This document shows positions 26,011 through 34,366 of a stretch of DNA of 64,000 bases, piece after piece. The notes under the pieces were generated by a model, which had not been told where the DNA came from, did no database searches, and saw only the letters and a program-made list of their open reading frames with translations. The number at the start of each line of letters is the position of its first letter. Positions within the stretch are counted from its first letter, which is position 1. This stretch comes from Larkinella sp049445795 (GTDB taxonomy: Bacteria > Bacteroidota > Bacteroidia > Cytophagales > Spirosomataceae). The stretch lies in the NCBI RefSeq assembly GCF_049445795.1, contig NZ_JBMSDT010000007.1:1-64000 (forward strand). The letters run 5' to 3'. Both the position numbers and the translations under genes were made by a program.

Positions 26011-28091
26011 AGCGTTGCTTTCGTCAATTCATGGGCTTGCCCGACCGTGTTTTCGGCCGCTTCCGGCAGGCTTTCTTCCGCAAAATACATATCCAGTTCC
26101 TCTTTATTCTTGACCGGCACCTTGCCCCGGTACGTACACCGGAAGCGGTTTTTGACCAGTTGGTAGGTGGTTTCGGAAATATTGACCTTATCGACTTCGC
26201 CGTGCTGCTCCATCCGGGCGGCAATGTTGACGGTGTCGCCCCAAATATCATAGACGAATTTTCGGACACCCACGATGCCAGCGACGACCGGCCCGGAATG
26301 AATGCCGATCCGAAAATCGAAAACCGGCTGGCCGTTGCGCTGGCGTTCGAGTCGGCTCTGTTGCAGGAATGCCCGGATGTCGAGGGCCGCCCGCACCACT
26401 TCCTGCGCGTTGTCGGGGTAGGCCACGGGCAGTCCACCCGCGCACAGGTAGGCATCGCCGATGGTTTTGATTTTCTCGATCCGGTAACTATTCAGGAGGG
26501 TGTCGATGGATTGGAAGTAAAAATCCAGTTCGCTCACGAGTTGCTCGGGCGAGAGCTGCTCCCCGGCTTTCGAGAAGTTTTTGATGTCCATAAATAATAC
26601 GGTCACCGGGTCGAACCGGCGCGGAACCGAATGCCCGCTCAGCTTCAGTTCCTCCACGATCGGTTCGGGCAGAATGTTGAGCAGCAGGTCTTCGGAGCGT
26701 TGTTTTTCCTGTTCGAGTTCGTGGGTGCGCTGCCGGACGCGTTCTTCGAGTTCGCTATTCTGTTCGCGCACCAACCGTTCATTTTCCACCAGCAGTTCAA
26801 TTCGCTCCCGAACGGCTTTCTCGCGTTCGAGTTTCAGCAGGTTGACGCGGTAGGTGAGCGCAATCGTGAACAGGATGATTTCGACCCCGACGCCGAGGTG
26901 CATGCTTTCATAGGTCCAGAACCGGTGGGGAAGTTGGCCGGACGTGTACAGCAGAAAAATAGAAATGGCGACGTAAAACGCCAGATTCCCCAGCACGTAA
27001 AGAAGGGCCGGTTTGAAGTTTCTCCGGTAAACAACAATGCCTGCGGTGACGCTAAACACCCCTTCCAGCAGGGCCACCACCGGCACGATATCGCTGTTCC
27101 GTCCGAAGGGTTGCCCCAGCACGGCGACGATGGTGTTCAGAATGATCCCGACGGCATAGAACCCCAGCACACCCAGCCCAATTTTATAAAAAACCGGGGC
27201 CAGTCGGCGCAATTTCAGGAAAGACAGCGTAAAGAGGACGTGCAGCATGCCGGTCATGCCAGCCAGCGCCGTCGCGTAGTGTTCGGCAACGGGGTTGGCA
27301 GGCCAGAAGGCTTCGTTGGTATGGCCCCGAAACAGCGCCAGTTGCAGCCCGATAAACAGCACCCAGAGCGCATACCGCAGGTTATTGGCTTCGCGCAGCC
27401 GGAAAAACAACAACAGATTGTATACAAAAATGATCAGGATAAACCCGTAGTACAAGCCGTAAAACAGGTCGGTATGGTGCTGGCGTTCCAGCAGTTTGGG
27501 AGCCGCAAGGCAGAAAATCGGCAAACGCTTCGTATAGACGCCTTCGACATACACATAGACCGTGTGAGCCTCACCCCGGGCCACCGTCAGCGGACAGAAC
27601 GGGTTGCTTTTCCGGAACGGGTAGGCGGTTTCCGACCGCAGCATTCCGAGTTGATGCGTCGCCAGGACCCGGTTTTTGTCAGTTTCAAAAACCGTTAGCC
27701 GTTCGGCCCCCAGGACGATAAATTGCAGAAACAGCGGTTCGGTAGTTTCGTTCTGAATCTGAAAAGTGTACCAATAGCCGAAGCGGTGGTTGTACGGTTC
27801 GATCAACCGGCTGTCGGTGGGCGAAAACCGGTAGCGCTCCGGCTCGTTCAGGAGTTGCTGAATCGACACACTCCCGGCGGGCACCTGCCTCATCCGGCTG
27901 ACGGACCAGACGTCGTAGACCTGCGCGGGGTCCTGAATGCGAATGGGAGCTGCCGGGGCAGTCTGGACCAGAAAAAAAAGCAGCAAAAACCGGGTCAGAC
28001 GAGCAACGAGGTCATTCCGCACCGGGCGGGCTGTGGAGGACGGCCGGTTTGCCATCGGGCGGGAGGGGCAAAACAGAGGAGCTGGTTTCAT
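26007..28091 (-). CDS. 7TM-DISM receptor with class III adenylate cyclase domain
   Basis: 694 residues: an N-terminal signal sequence, an extracellular beta-sandwich (7TMR-DISM type, about 50-190), seven membrane helices (about 210-410), a coiled coil (LVREQNSELEERVRQRTHELEQEKQ), then a class III cyclase. Metal-binding Asp residues are in VLFMDIKNFS (about 500) and TIGDAYLC (about 545). The base-selecting positions are Lys (EKIKTIGDAY) and Asp (VYDIWGDTVNIAARM), the adenylate-cyclase combination rather than the Glu/Cys of guanylate cyclases. It overlaps the CHAT gene by 4 bases, so it belongs to the island's operon. Confidence 0.85.
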   Translation of the reverse strand: MKPAPLFCPSRPMANRPSSTARPVRNDLVARLTRFLLLFFLVQTAPAAPIRIQDPAQVYDVWSVSRMRQVPAGSVSIQQLLNEPERYRFSPTDSRLIEPYNHRFGYWYTFQIQNETTEPLFLQFIVLGAERLTVFETDKNRVLATHQLGMLRSETAYPFRKSNPFCPLTVARGEAHTVYVYVEGVYTKRLPIFCLAAPKLLERQHHTDLFYGLYYGFILIIFVYNLLLFFRLREANNLRYALWVLFIGLQLALFRGHTNEAFWPANPVAEHYATALAGMTGMLHVLFTLSFLKLRRLAPVFYKIGLGVLGFYAVGIILNTIVAVLGQPFGRNSDIVPVVALLEGVFSVTAGIVVYRRNFKPALLYVLGNLAFYVAISIFLLYTSGQLPHRFWTYESMHLGVGVEIILFTIALTYRVNLLKLEREKAVRERIELLVENERLVREQNSELEERVRQRTHELEQEKQRSEDLLLNILPEPIVEELKLSGHSVPRRFDPVTVLFMDIKNFSKAGEQLSPEQLVSELDFYFQSIDTLLNSYRIEKIKTIGDAYLCAGGLPVAYPDNAQEVVRAALDIRAFLQQSRLERQRNGQPVFDFRIGIHSGPVVAGIVGVRKFVYDIWGDTVNIAARMEQHGEVDKVNISETTYQLVKNRFRCTYRGKVPVKNKEELDMYFAEESLPEAAENTVGQAHELTKATL

Positions 28092-28097
28092 CGTCGT

Positions 28098-30062
28098 TCA
28101 GGAAACCGTGGGCATCAGAGCCGAGCGCAGCATCACATCGACCTTGTGGGCCGTGGTGCCAAATTCTTTCCGGGCAATGTATCGCAACGGCAAATGCAGC
28201 AACCAGGGCGGCCGGATAATTTTGCGCCCCAGCGCAGCCGACGCCGTTTCGAGTTCGGCCCGCAGTCTTTCTCTTTCGGTTTCGGTGATGGCCTTAGCCA
28301 GTTCGATACTTTTCTGCCAGGCCAGCGTGCGCCCCCGTTTCATGTACGCCTTTTCGGCATTTTTAAGCTGTTCATCCAGATACGTCACCACCAGCCCGAA
28401 CGGGCGGTAAATCCGGGCGATGTTGTCGTTCATCTGATCGTACATATCGTCGAACAACTGATTCATCCGGTCGTAATCGTTCCGGAAGCGGTGAATTTCG
28501 TCACCCGGAAACAGGTCCGTGACCACCAGGCTGAGGTCGTACGTGATGTGGGCGTTGGCGGCTGCAAAAATATGCTGGTTGGTCGTGATCATCTGGCGGG
28601 CCGCATCGAACGAAACCTGCCAGGGCGCCGAGGCCGGTTCGTCGTCGAAGTAGTGATTCAGGGCTTCGAAATACCGGTTGCCAAACCGCACATCGACCTC
28701 CTCCATCTTTGCATTATTCTCGAAAAGACCCATCCGGATGCCATCGGCCACGCGCTGAGTGACCATCCGGTACACCGCCGTAAACAGGCCGATGGGGTTG
28801 TTCTGTGCCCGGAAATGCCGTAACACGTTGTCGAGGTAAAAAATCACTTCGTCGATGCGTTGAACGGTCGGAATCCGAAACTCCGGTTTGCTGGCCTGCC
28901 AGGTGTCGGTCAGGGCCGAGGGGAGGTAAAACTGTTCGTTCTTGCTGCCATTATGGTAATCGAGCACCATTTCGATCATTGTACTGCTGAAAGCGCGGCC
29001 CAAAGCGGCCACCAGCACGCTCCGCTCCGAAACGCTTCGAAACCGCTTGTCGAGCCATTGCATGGCATTCAGCGCGAAGGAGTCGTCTTCGGCATCTTCC
29101 CGCCGGACCTGGAGCATGTCGGCATAGGGATCGCCGATGAAAAACCGGACCAGCACATGCGCCACTTCCCGGAATGGTCCGAACGATAACCGACTATCCA
29201 TCAAATCGATACAGGCATCGGTTAGCTCCGTTCCTTCCACCGACGGACCCGCCTGTTGCTTCAGGATCGCATCCATGAGCATCCGGCATTCGTCGGCATC
29301 CTCCGAGTTCAGGTCGTCATCAACGCCGATCAGGTGGCCCACCACCCGCCAAAGGTGAAAGTAAGCATCGCTTTCCTCGGGCGTCAGTTCAATGTCCAGT
29401 TGCTTCAAGCCATCGACAATGACCACGTTGAACGACAGCAACGTGCCGACCAAATCCTCCTGATTAATCGGGACTCCGTAGGTTTCCAGATCCCAGCCGC
29501 GTTCCTGGGCGTGAAACCGGATGGCCGCGTGCATCAGCCGCACTTTCTGGATCGACAGAATCGCGTCGCCATTGTGTTCAAAACTGTTGGGTTGCAGAAT
29601 GTTGACCACAAACTGGGCGGTTTCCATCAACCGGCGCGTAAACGAATCCAGCGACCCGTCGTGGACGCGCAGCCGCCCCGTCCGGTAGAGCACCTTCGCA
29701 CCCCGCCAGCAGGTGTAACAGAGCGGCAGGGATTTGCAAAGCAGAATCATCAGGATTTGGGGGCCGTACTGCCGGAACACATCGGCGGCAATCATGAGCT
29801 TGTACGGTTTTGCCCAGGTCGGCAATTTGCGGGTTGCCACAAAATACTCCTCCACCACGGTTTTCACGTCCATTGGCAGGGCATCGAACGCCGGGTTCGG
29901 GAAGTCCCGGTTTCGGACCAGCATCTGAAAAATCTGGTCGATTTCGCCTTTCTGGTTCCGGTCGAGCAGCGTCTGGATGACAGCATCGGCCGGAGGGTCG
30001 CCGACCCGGCGTTTTTGCCACAGAAAGTCATCGGTCCAGGCGGCTGCAAGTGGGGACGTCAT
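28098..30062 (-). CDS. MpaB/Lcp-type oxygenase (DUF2236) fused to DUF5995
   Basis: 654 residues. Residues about 80-360 resemble the oxygenase MpaB/latex-clearing-protein fold (DUF2236): FTRRLMETAQFVVNIL, then IQKVRLMHAAIRFHAQE, where His178 is at the position of the heme-ligand histidine and Arg175 matches the conserved Arg. Residues about 396-600 match DUF5995: IDEVIFYLDNVL, LFTAVYRMVTQRVADGIRMGLFENNAKMEEVDVRFGNRYFEAL, AANAHITYDLSLVV. No signal peptide. The fusion is unusual and its substrate unknown. It lies 6 bases before the cyclase gene and 85 bases after the gasdermin gene. Confidence 0.7.
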   Translation of the reverse strand: MTSPLAAAWTDDFLWQKRRVGDPPADAVIQTLLDRNQKGEIDQIFQMLVRNRDFPNPAFDALPMDVKTVVEEYFVATRKLPTWAKPYKLMIAADVFRQYGPQILMILLCKSLPLCYTCWRGAKVLYRTGRLRVHDGSLDSFTRRLMETAQFVVNILQPNSFEHNGDAILSIQKVRLMHAAIRFHAQERGWDLETYGVPINQEDLVGTLLSFNVVIVDGLKQLDIELTPEESDAYFHLWRVVGHLIGVDDDLNSEDADECRMLMDAILKQQAGPSVEGTELTDACIDLMDSRLSFGPFREVAHVLVRFFIGDPYADMLQVRREDAEDDSFALNAMQWLDKRFRSVSERSVLVAALGRAFSSTMIEMVLDYHNGSKNEQFYLPSALTDTWQASKPEFRIPTVQRIDEVIFYLDNVLRHFRAQNNPIGLFTAVYRMVTQRVADGIRMGLFENNAKMEEVDVRFGNRYFEALNHYFDDEPASAPWQVSFDAARQMITTNQHIFAAANAHITYDLSLVVTDLFPGDEIHRFRNDYDRMNQLFDDMYDQMNDNIARIYRPFGLVVTYLDEQLKNAEKAYMKRGRTLAWQKSIELAKAITETERERLRAELETASAALGRKIIRPPWLLHLPLRYIARKEFGTTAHKVDVMLRSALMPTVS

Positions 30063-30147
30063 ATACGGTGGAGAGAGAAGTGACTCATTGTTACCGAAAT
30101 ATAAGGAAAAGTTAAGAATAACCGTTCCCGCTTACACCATCGGACAG

Positions 30148-30978
30148 CTACACCGCATCGGCCTCGTCCCAGGTCAGTAAACCAGGTTCGTATTCATCTT
30201 CATCCAGTTCGACATACGGTTTGCTCTCGGGCGGAGCGCCAGCGCCCCGAACTTCCACCGCTTCCCGCAATTGAATCAGTCCCGTAGCCGGATCGACGTG
30301 TAACCGAACACACGAAAACGCAAAGGTCAGGTATTCTTCACCTTCGAACGAAAGCGACGATTTGTCGCCCGTCACCCGTTTCAGGCTGGTCTGGGCTTTC
30401 GCCAGGTACTCGCTCCAGGCTGGCAGTCCGGCTTCCAGGCTTACCTCGCTGCCCGACTCATTGTTGATGCCGATCAGGTTGCTGACAATCACATCCGACA
30501 CCAGCAGCATTTCGTAGGCATCGTCCCCGAAGAAAAGCCCGACGGAAGGGTGTTTCAGGTTGATCCGCTGCCCGATGAGCGCCGAGCCCAGCGAGTTCAG
30601 ATCGGCGTACCGGCGCTTCACATTCCGGAAACTGAACGATAGGGTTTTCACCCCTTTCAGAGTAGCCTGCACCGGTGCCGAATCGGCTTTCAGGCCCTGC
30701 AAAAAGCCCTGAAGCAACTGCAAACCGATTTCTGCATCCACCTTGCGGGTCCGCTCCAGGGCCGCCGACGAAACCGGATCTTCGTTCAGCGCGAACGACC
30801 AGTCGTTGTTTTTAAGCAGAAATTTCAGTTCCCCACGAAACTGGATGGCATCCTTCCGTCGGGCTACCACTACCAGCGGTTTTACCCGCGCTTCCGGAAC
30901 CCGGAGGGGCGTCGCGCCAAACGTCTCCCGCAGCCACTGCGTGGTATCATTCTTACACAATCGAAAACGAAAGCCCAT
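30148..30978 (-). CDS. bGSDM: Probable bacterial gasdermin (pore-forming cell-death effector)
   Basis: 276 residues, typical for bacterial gasdermins, which are cleaved near the C-terminus and then assemble large membrane pores. The sequence follows the family pattern as I know it: an N-terminal WLRETFGATPLRVPEARVKPL (15-35), the segment KVDAEIGLQLLQGFLQGL (79-96), VKTLSFSFRNVKRRYADLNSLGSALIG (110-136), then GEEYLTFAFSCVRLHVDPATG (213-233). Residues about 246-276 form an acidic, flexible tail expected to be the autoinhibitory segment. Cys8 is the only N-terminal cysteine; known members are acylated on a cysteine near the N-terminus, but equivalence is unproven. It lies directly behind a caspase gene. 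Confidence 0.82.
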   Translation of the reverse strand: MGFRFRLCKNDTTQWLRETFGATPLRVPEARVKPLVVVARRKDAIQFRGELKFLLKNNDWSFALNEDPVSSAALERTRKVDAEIGLQLLQGFLQGLKADSAPVQATLKGVKTLSFSFRNVKRRYADLNSLGSALIGQRINLKHPSVGLFFGDDAYEMLLVSDVIVSNLIGINNESGSEVSLEAGLPAWSEYLAKAQTSLKRVTGDKSSLSFEGEEYLTFAFSCVRLHVDPATGLIQLREAVEVRGAGAPPESKPYVELDEDEYEPGLLTWDEADAV

Positions 30979-30981
30979 AGG

Positions 30982-31151
30982 GAGTTAAGAATTAAGAGTT
31001 ATGAGTTATTTGGGAAGCTGGTTGAGTGGATACTTCCGTTAATGTTAAATGTAAAACGCTAAATGCTGAATGTAAAAGTGAAGTAGCCGGAATTAGCAGC
31101 GCCAACCGCCGGGCGGCCCCGTCTTAACTCATCACTCTTAATTCTTAACTC
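30982..31151. repeat. 27-bp inverted repeat linking the caspase stop and the gasdermin start
   Basis: Left arm 30982-31008 and right arm 31125-31151 are reverse complements at 26 of 27 positions, separated by 116 bases. On the reverse-strand mRNA the first arm contains the caspase stop codon (31147-31145) and the second arm ends three bases before the gasdermin ATG (30978). A stem would therefore cover the gasdermin initiation region. Confidence 0.75.
31105..31122. repeat. GC-rich 18-mer, copy 1
   Basis: ACCGCCGGGCGGCCCCGT lies inside the loop of the caspase/gasdermin inverted repeat. An identical 18-mer is present at 51874-51891, where it interrupts a REP palindrome. It contains the small perfect hairpin CCGCC-G-GGCGG. 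Confidence 0.6.
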
Positions 31152-34100
31152 ATCTCGTCTATTCGTTCGAAAAACCGGGATGCGACGCTGAGAAACCCTT
31201 TGTCGTTGGGGTGGATTTCGTCGTACCAATTGTCTTCCAGCCGCTCGGTGCGCCGGACGGTGCCGCGCAGGTCGAGGTACGAAGCCTGCTTGAATTCGCC
31301 AGCAACGGCCGCCAGGCGTTCGTTGAAAGCGTCGATGATGTACCGGATCAGGGCTTCGCGGTCGGCCTGGGCGCTCATGCCCCGCTCGATCATGTACCGG
31401 CCCAGCCAACTGCTTTTCTTCGGATAGAGCGCCGTATCGATCGGGATAATGTAGTCGTACCCGTGTACAATGACTTTCACGTCCGGGTAGCCCAGTTCGA
31501 CCAGCCGGAACAACCGGCGGTAATGCTCCTGGAGTTTGTCCAGCGCCGGGATCAGGTTGTCGTTCAGGTGACGTTCCGGAAACGGCAGCGAGTCGTCGGG
31601 CTGGTCGCGCAGGTAATCGCGGAACTGCTCGCCCAGGATATCGTTCCCACCACCGCTCAAGAGCAGGAAAGCCGGTTTTTGCTGGGCCAGTAGTTCCAGA
31701 AAAGCCGGTTTTTTGAGGTAATTCGCCAGCAAATCACCCGCCGACGCGATGCTGTAAACATTGTGGACCCCGGACAGGTAATCGATAATGTCCTTGACCA
31801 AAAACGGATACTGAAACCACGAATCGCCCTCGGCCACGATCCGAAGCCGGTCGGGATACTGAAACAGGTTTTCTTTGTACTGCCGGAGTCGCATCCGGTT
31901 GGCAATGGGGTTCACGACGGCCAGTTTGACATCCATCCAAAGCCCCTTTTGGCCGGGCTGTTCGATCACCTGAATGTCGGGCTTTACCGCAAGCTGCGAC
32001 TGCCAGGCGTTGCCCGGTGCCGTTTCGTAATACAGCCCGAGCGTACAATCGGCCAGCACATCGGCGGCCAGCGAACCCGGTTCATCACCCCGTCCTGGTT
32101 GAAGTCGGGCCTGTAATTCGTAAGCCGCCACCTGGTTATGGAGCGGGTTGATGATCCGAACATCCAATCGCTGCGTCCACCATTTCGGGAACACCTGCGG
32201 AGGGCGAATCGAACCGGCCCGCACCGTCGAATCGGTTTCTTCCGTGCTTAAATCCGGGAGGGTGGGCGGACTGGGCAGCGCGTCCAGCGTCAGAAAGGCC
32301 AGCGTCGTTTCTGACAGTGGGTCGGCCGTCAGGATAAACTGGTAGTGCTCGGTTGCCCCGGGCCAGTTGTATTGCCGGATCACTTCTTCCAGAAAGAACG
32401 ACACGGTTTCGTCCCGCTTGTTGAGGTTGTACGGGTCGGGCTGGCCAAGCACCAGCGTCTCACCCGGCAACAGTTTTTGGTTGGTTTCCAAAAACGACGT
32501 ATTTGACATAAAATCCCGCGAGAGGTACAAAACCGTGCAGTACAGCGGCTGCCGGGTCGGATTGTGCAGCCGGATGACGGCCGAGGCACTCCATTCTCCG
32601 GCGGTTTTTTGCAGCGTAATCGGGATGGGTTCCGCGCCCGGCTGCGTCAACCGGACGGGCGTTCCGTGGGTAGGAATCACCTCGATTGGCAAAAAAGGCG
32701 GCTGGGCCTCCGTATTCCGGAGTTCTTTCAGGTAGTGCCAGCGGGCCAGGTGCTGCAAGGTTCCGGCGAGTTGTGTCAGGGCCGTTTCTTCACCGGCCAC
32801 AATCGGCTGAACCAGGGGCCGGTACGGGTCAAGCGGGCGGGTCAGGTAATAAAGCCCGTTGCGCATCCACAGGGCAAAATCGGCCTCCGATTCCTGCTCC
32901 TCCGGGACAAAAACCGCCCCCGCTTTTTCGGACAGGGCCGCTAACAGGGCCACCGCTCCGGCTGCGTCGCTGTTGACGGCAAGGTAGAGCCGAACCGGAC
33001 GGGTTAGCAAACCGCTGACCGTGGCCCGATACACCCGATCCCGGTTGAGCCGCATCCGCAGCGCATCCGGCAGGTCCAGAATCGTGTAATCCGGCCCGAT
33101 CAGGCTGATACCCACCTCGTTGGCCTGCCCGGTTTCGGGATCGACCACCTGGATGGTTCCGGTGGTTTGGCCCACGCCGTGAATCGCGCCGACGTCCATC
33201 TGCCAGCCTTCTTTGCTATTGCGGGTCACTTCCACCACCTGCGCGTCAACCGTGCCCGGGCGGTTCAGGAAAAGCGTTTGGAGGCTTTGGCCGTTCGCGC
33301 TCCCGGCCGCATAGATGCGGGGGCGCTGCTGGTAGCCGAAGCGCATGTACTGACGAACCCGGTTGTGCAGCGTTCCGTAGGAAATCAGCCCCCCGCTCGT
33401 CCGCAAAACATTCAGTAGGTTTTTGGTAAAAATACCTTCCGAACCTACTTCCACTGCCGATTCGTCGGATTCGCAGGCGGCTAGCTGAAGGTGTGCATCC
33501 TGGGGCAAAACCGCGTCGATCCCCTTGATTTTCAGGTCATTTTCTGTAATGGAATCGCTGAACAGAAAACCGCTCCAGGGCCGAAGCGGGGCCAGGGCGC
33601 TCAGGCGTCGTTCGCGCACTTCGACTGAGCCCAGCGAGGCTTTCAGCCAGGAGAAATTCCGGGTGTTGTCACCGGAATGGCAGCAATCAAAAATGGTCAC
33701 GATATGCGCTCCGGTTTGAGTCAGTTCGTGTATCAGATACCGGAGTTCTTTGTCGGCCAGCAAGTAGTCCCAGGGCTGCTCCCCTGCCCCATCGTAACAG
33801 ACCAGGCATTCCAGGCGTCCGTCGGTTTCGGCGGCCCAGCGTTCGCGGTCGGCTTCTTCCTGGGTGCCGTGTCCGGAAAAATAAAACAGGATCGTATCTC
33901 CGGCCGTGGCTTGCCGCAAATGCGTCCGAAAAGCATCGATCAGGGCGGTTTTGGTTGCTTCTTCATTGCACAGCCTCCGCACGTTGAGTTGAAAGTCCGG
34001 CTGATCGCGCAGATACCGCTCCACCGCCTGCACATCCGCTACCGGGCCGCTCAGCGCGGGGGCCTGCCGATACTGATTGATTCCGACTAACAACGTATAC

Positions 34101-34153
34101 AAACGAAGGGAGGAAGGAGCCGGGTCGGGCGTCGTAGAGAGGTCTGCCATCAT
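31145..34153 (-). CDS. Caspase-family protease fused to an SGNH hydrolase
   Basis: 1002 residues, no signal peptide. The N-terminal caspase (C14) domain runs from LRLYTLLVGINQYRQAPAL (about 16) with catalytic His95 in FYFSGHGTQ and Cys158 in IFDCCHSGD. A long middle region of about 450 residues is beta-rich and unassigned. The C-terminal 235 residues form an SGNH/GDSL hydrolase: Ser778 in VAEGDSWFQYPF (block I), Asn837 in LSGGGNDILGE (block III), and Asp978/His981 in NWYDEIHPNDKGF (block V). It is the first gene of the island and directly precedes the gasdermin gene, making it the leading candidate gasdermin activator. It is divergent from the histidine kinase (213 bases). Confidence 0.87.
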   Translation of the reverse strand: MMADLSTTPDPAPSSLRLYTLLVGINQYRQAPALSGPVADVQAVERYLRDQPDFQLNVRRLCNEEATKTALIDAFRTHLRQATAGDTILFYFSGHGTQEEADRERWAAETDGRLECLVCYDGAGEQPWDYLLADKELRYLIHELTQTGAHIVTIFDCCHSGDNTRNFSWLKASLGSVEVRERRLSALAPLRPWSGFLFSDSITENDLKIKGIDAVLPQDAHLQLAACESDESAVEVGSEGIFTKNLLNVLRTSGGLISYGTLHNRVRQYMRFGYQQRPRIYAAGSANGQSLQTLFLNRPGTVDAQVVEVTRNSKEGWQMDVGAIHGVGQTTGTIQVVDPETGQANEVGISLIGPDYTILDLPDALRMRLNRDRVYRATVSGLLTRPVRLYLAVNSDAAGAVALLAALSEKAGAVFVPEEQESEADFALWMRNGLYYLTRPLDPYRPLVQPIVAGEETALTQLAGTLQHLARWHYLKELRNTEAQPPFLPIEVIPTHGTPVRLTQPGAEPIPITLQKTAGEWSASAVIRLHNPTRQPLYCTVLYLSRDFMSNTSFLETNQKLLPGETLVLGQPDPYNLNKRDETVSFFLEEVIRQYNWPGATEHYQFILTADPLSETTLAFLTLDALPSPPTLPDLSTEETDSTVRAGSIRPPQVFPKWWTQRLDVRIINPLHNQVAAYELQARLQPGRGDEPGSLAADVLADCTLGLYYETAPGNAWQSQLAVKPDIQVIEQPGQKGLWMDVKLAVVNPIANRMRLRQYKENLFQYPDRLRIVAEGDSWFQYPFLVKDIIDYLSGVHNVYSIASAGDLLANYLKKPAFLELLAQQKPAFLLLSGGGNDILGEQFRDYLRDQPDDSLPFPERHLNDNLIPALDKLQEHYRRLFRLVELGYPDVKVIVHGYDYIIPIDTALYPKKSSWLGRYMIERGMSAQADREALIRYIIDAFNERLAAVAGEFKQASYLDLRGTVRRTERLEDNWYDEIHPNDKGFLSVASRFFERIDEMS

Positions 34154-34366
34154 ATGTTATCAGTGGGCTTAGGGCCGTGTTAAGATAGAGGATTTGCGTG
34201 AACTCCCTGTCAGCCAGCGTCTACTTTTATGCAAACGGCATTTCGGGGACCGACCAGGCAGGGATTTCCACCGGAAAATCCCCGTAATCTGCTTCAATAG
34301 CGGTTTGGCTCCTAACAAATAGGTTAGTACGTCGGTTATAGATGCTATCATATATCCACGACAGAG

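Noticed and set aside
26007..28091. Guanylate cyclase annotation
   Set aside because: The base-selecting positions read Lys and Asp (EKIKTIGDAY, YDIWGDTVN), which fit adenylate cyclases.
28098..30062. Rubber-oxygenase function for the MpaB/Lcp-like protein
   Set aside because: No export signal, and only general family motifs are visible; the substrate cannot be assigned.
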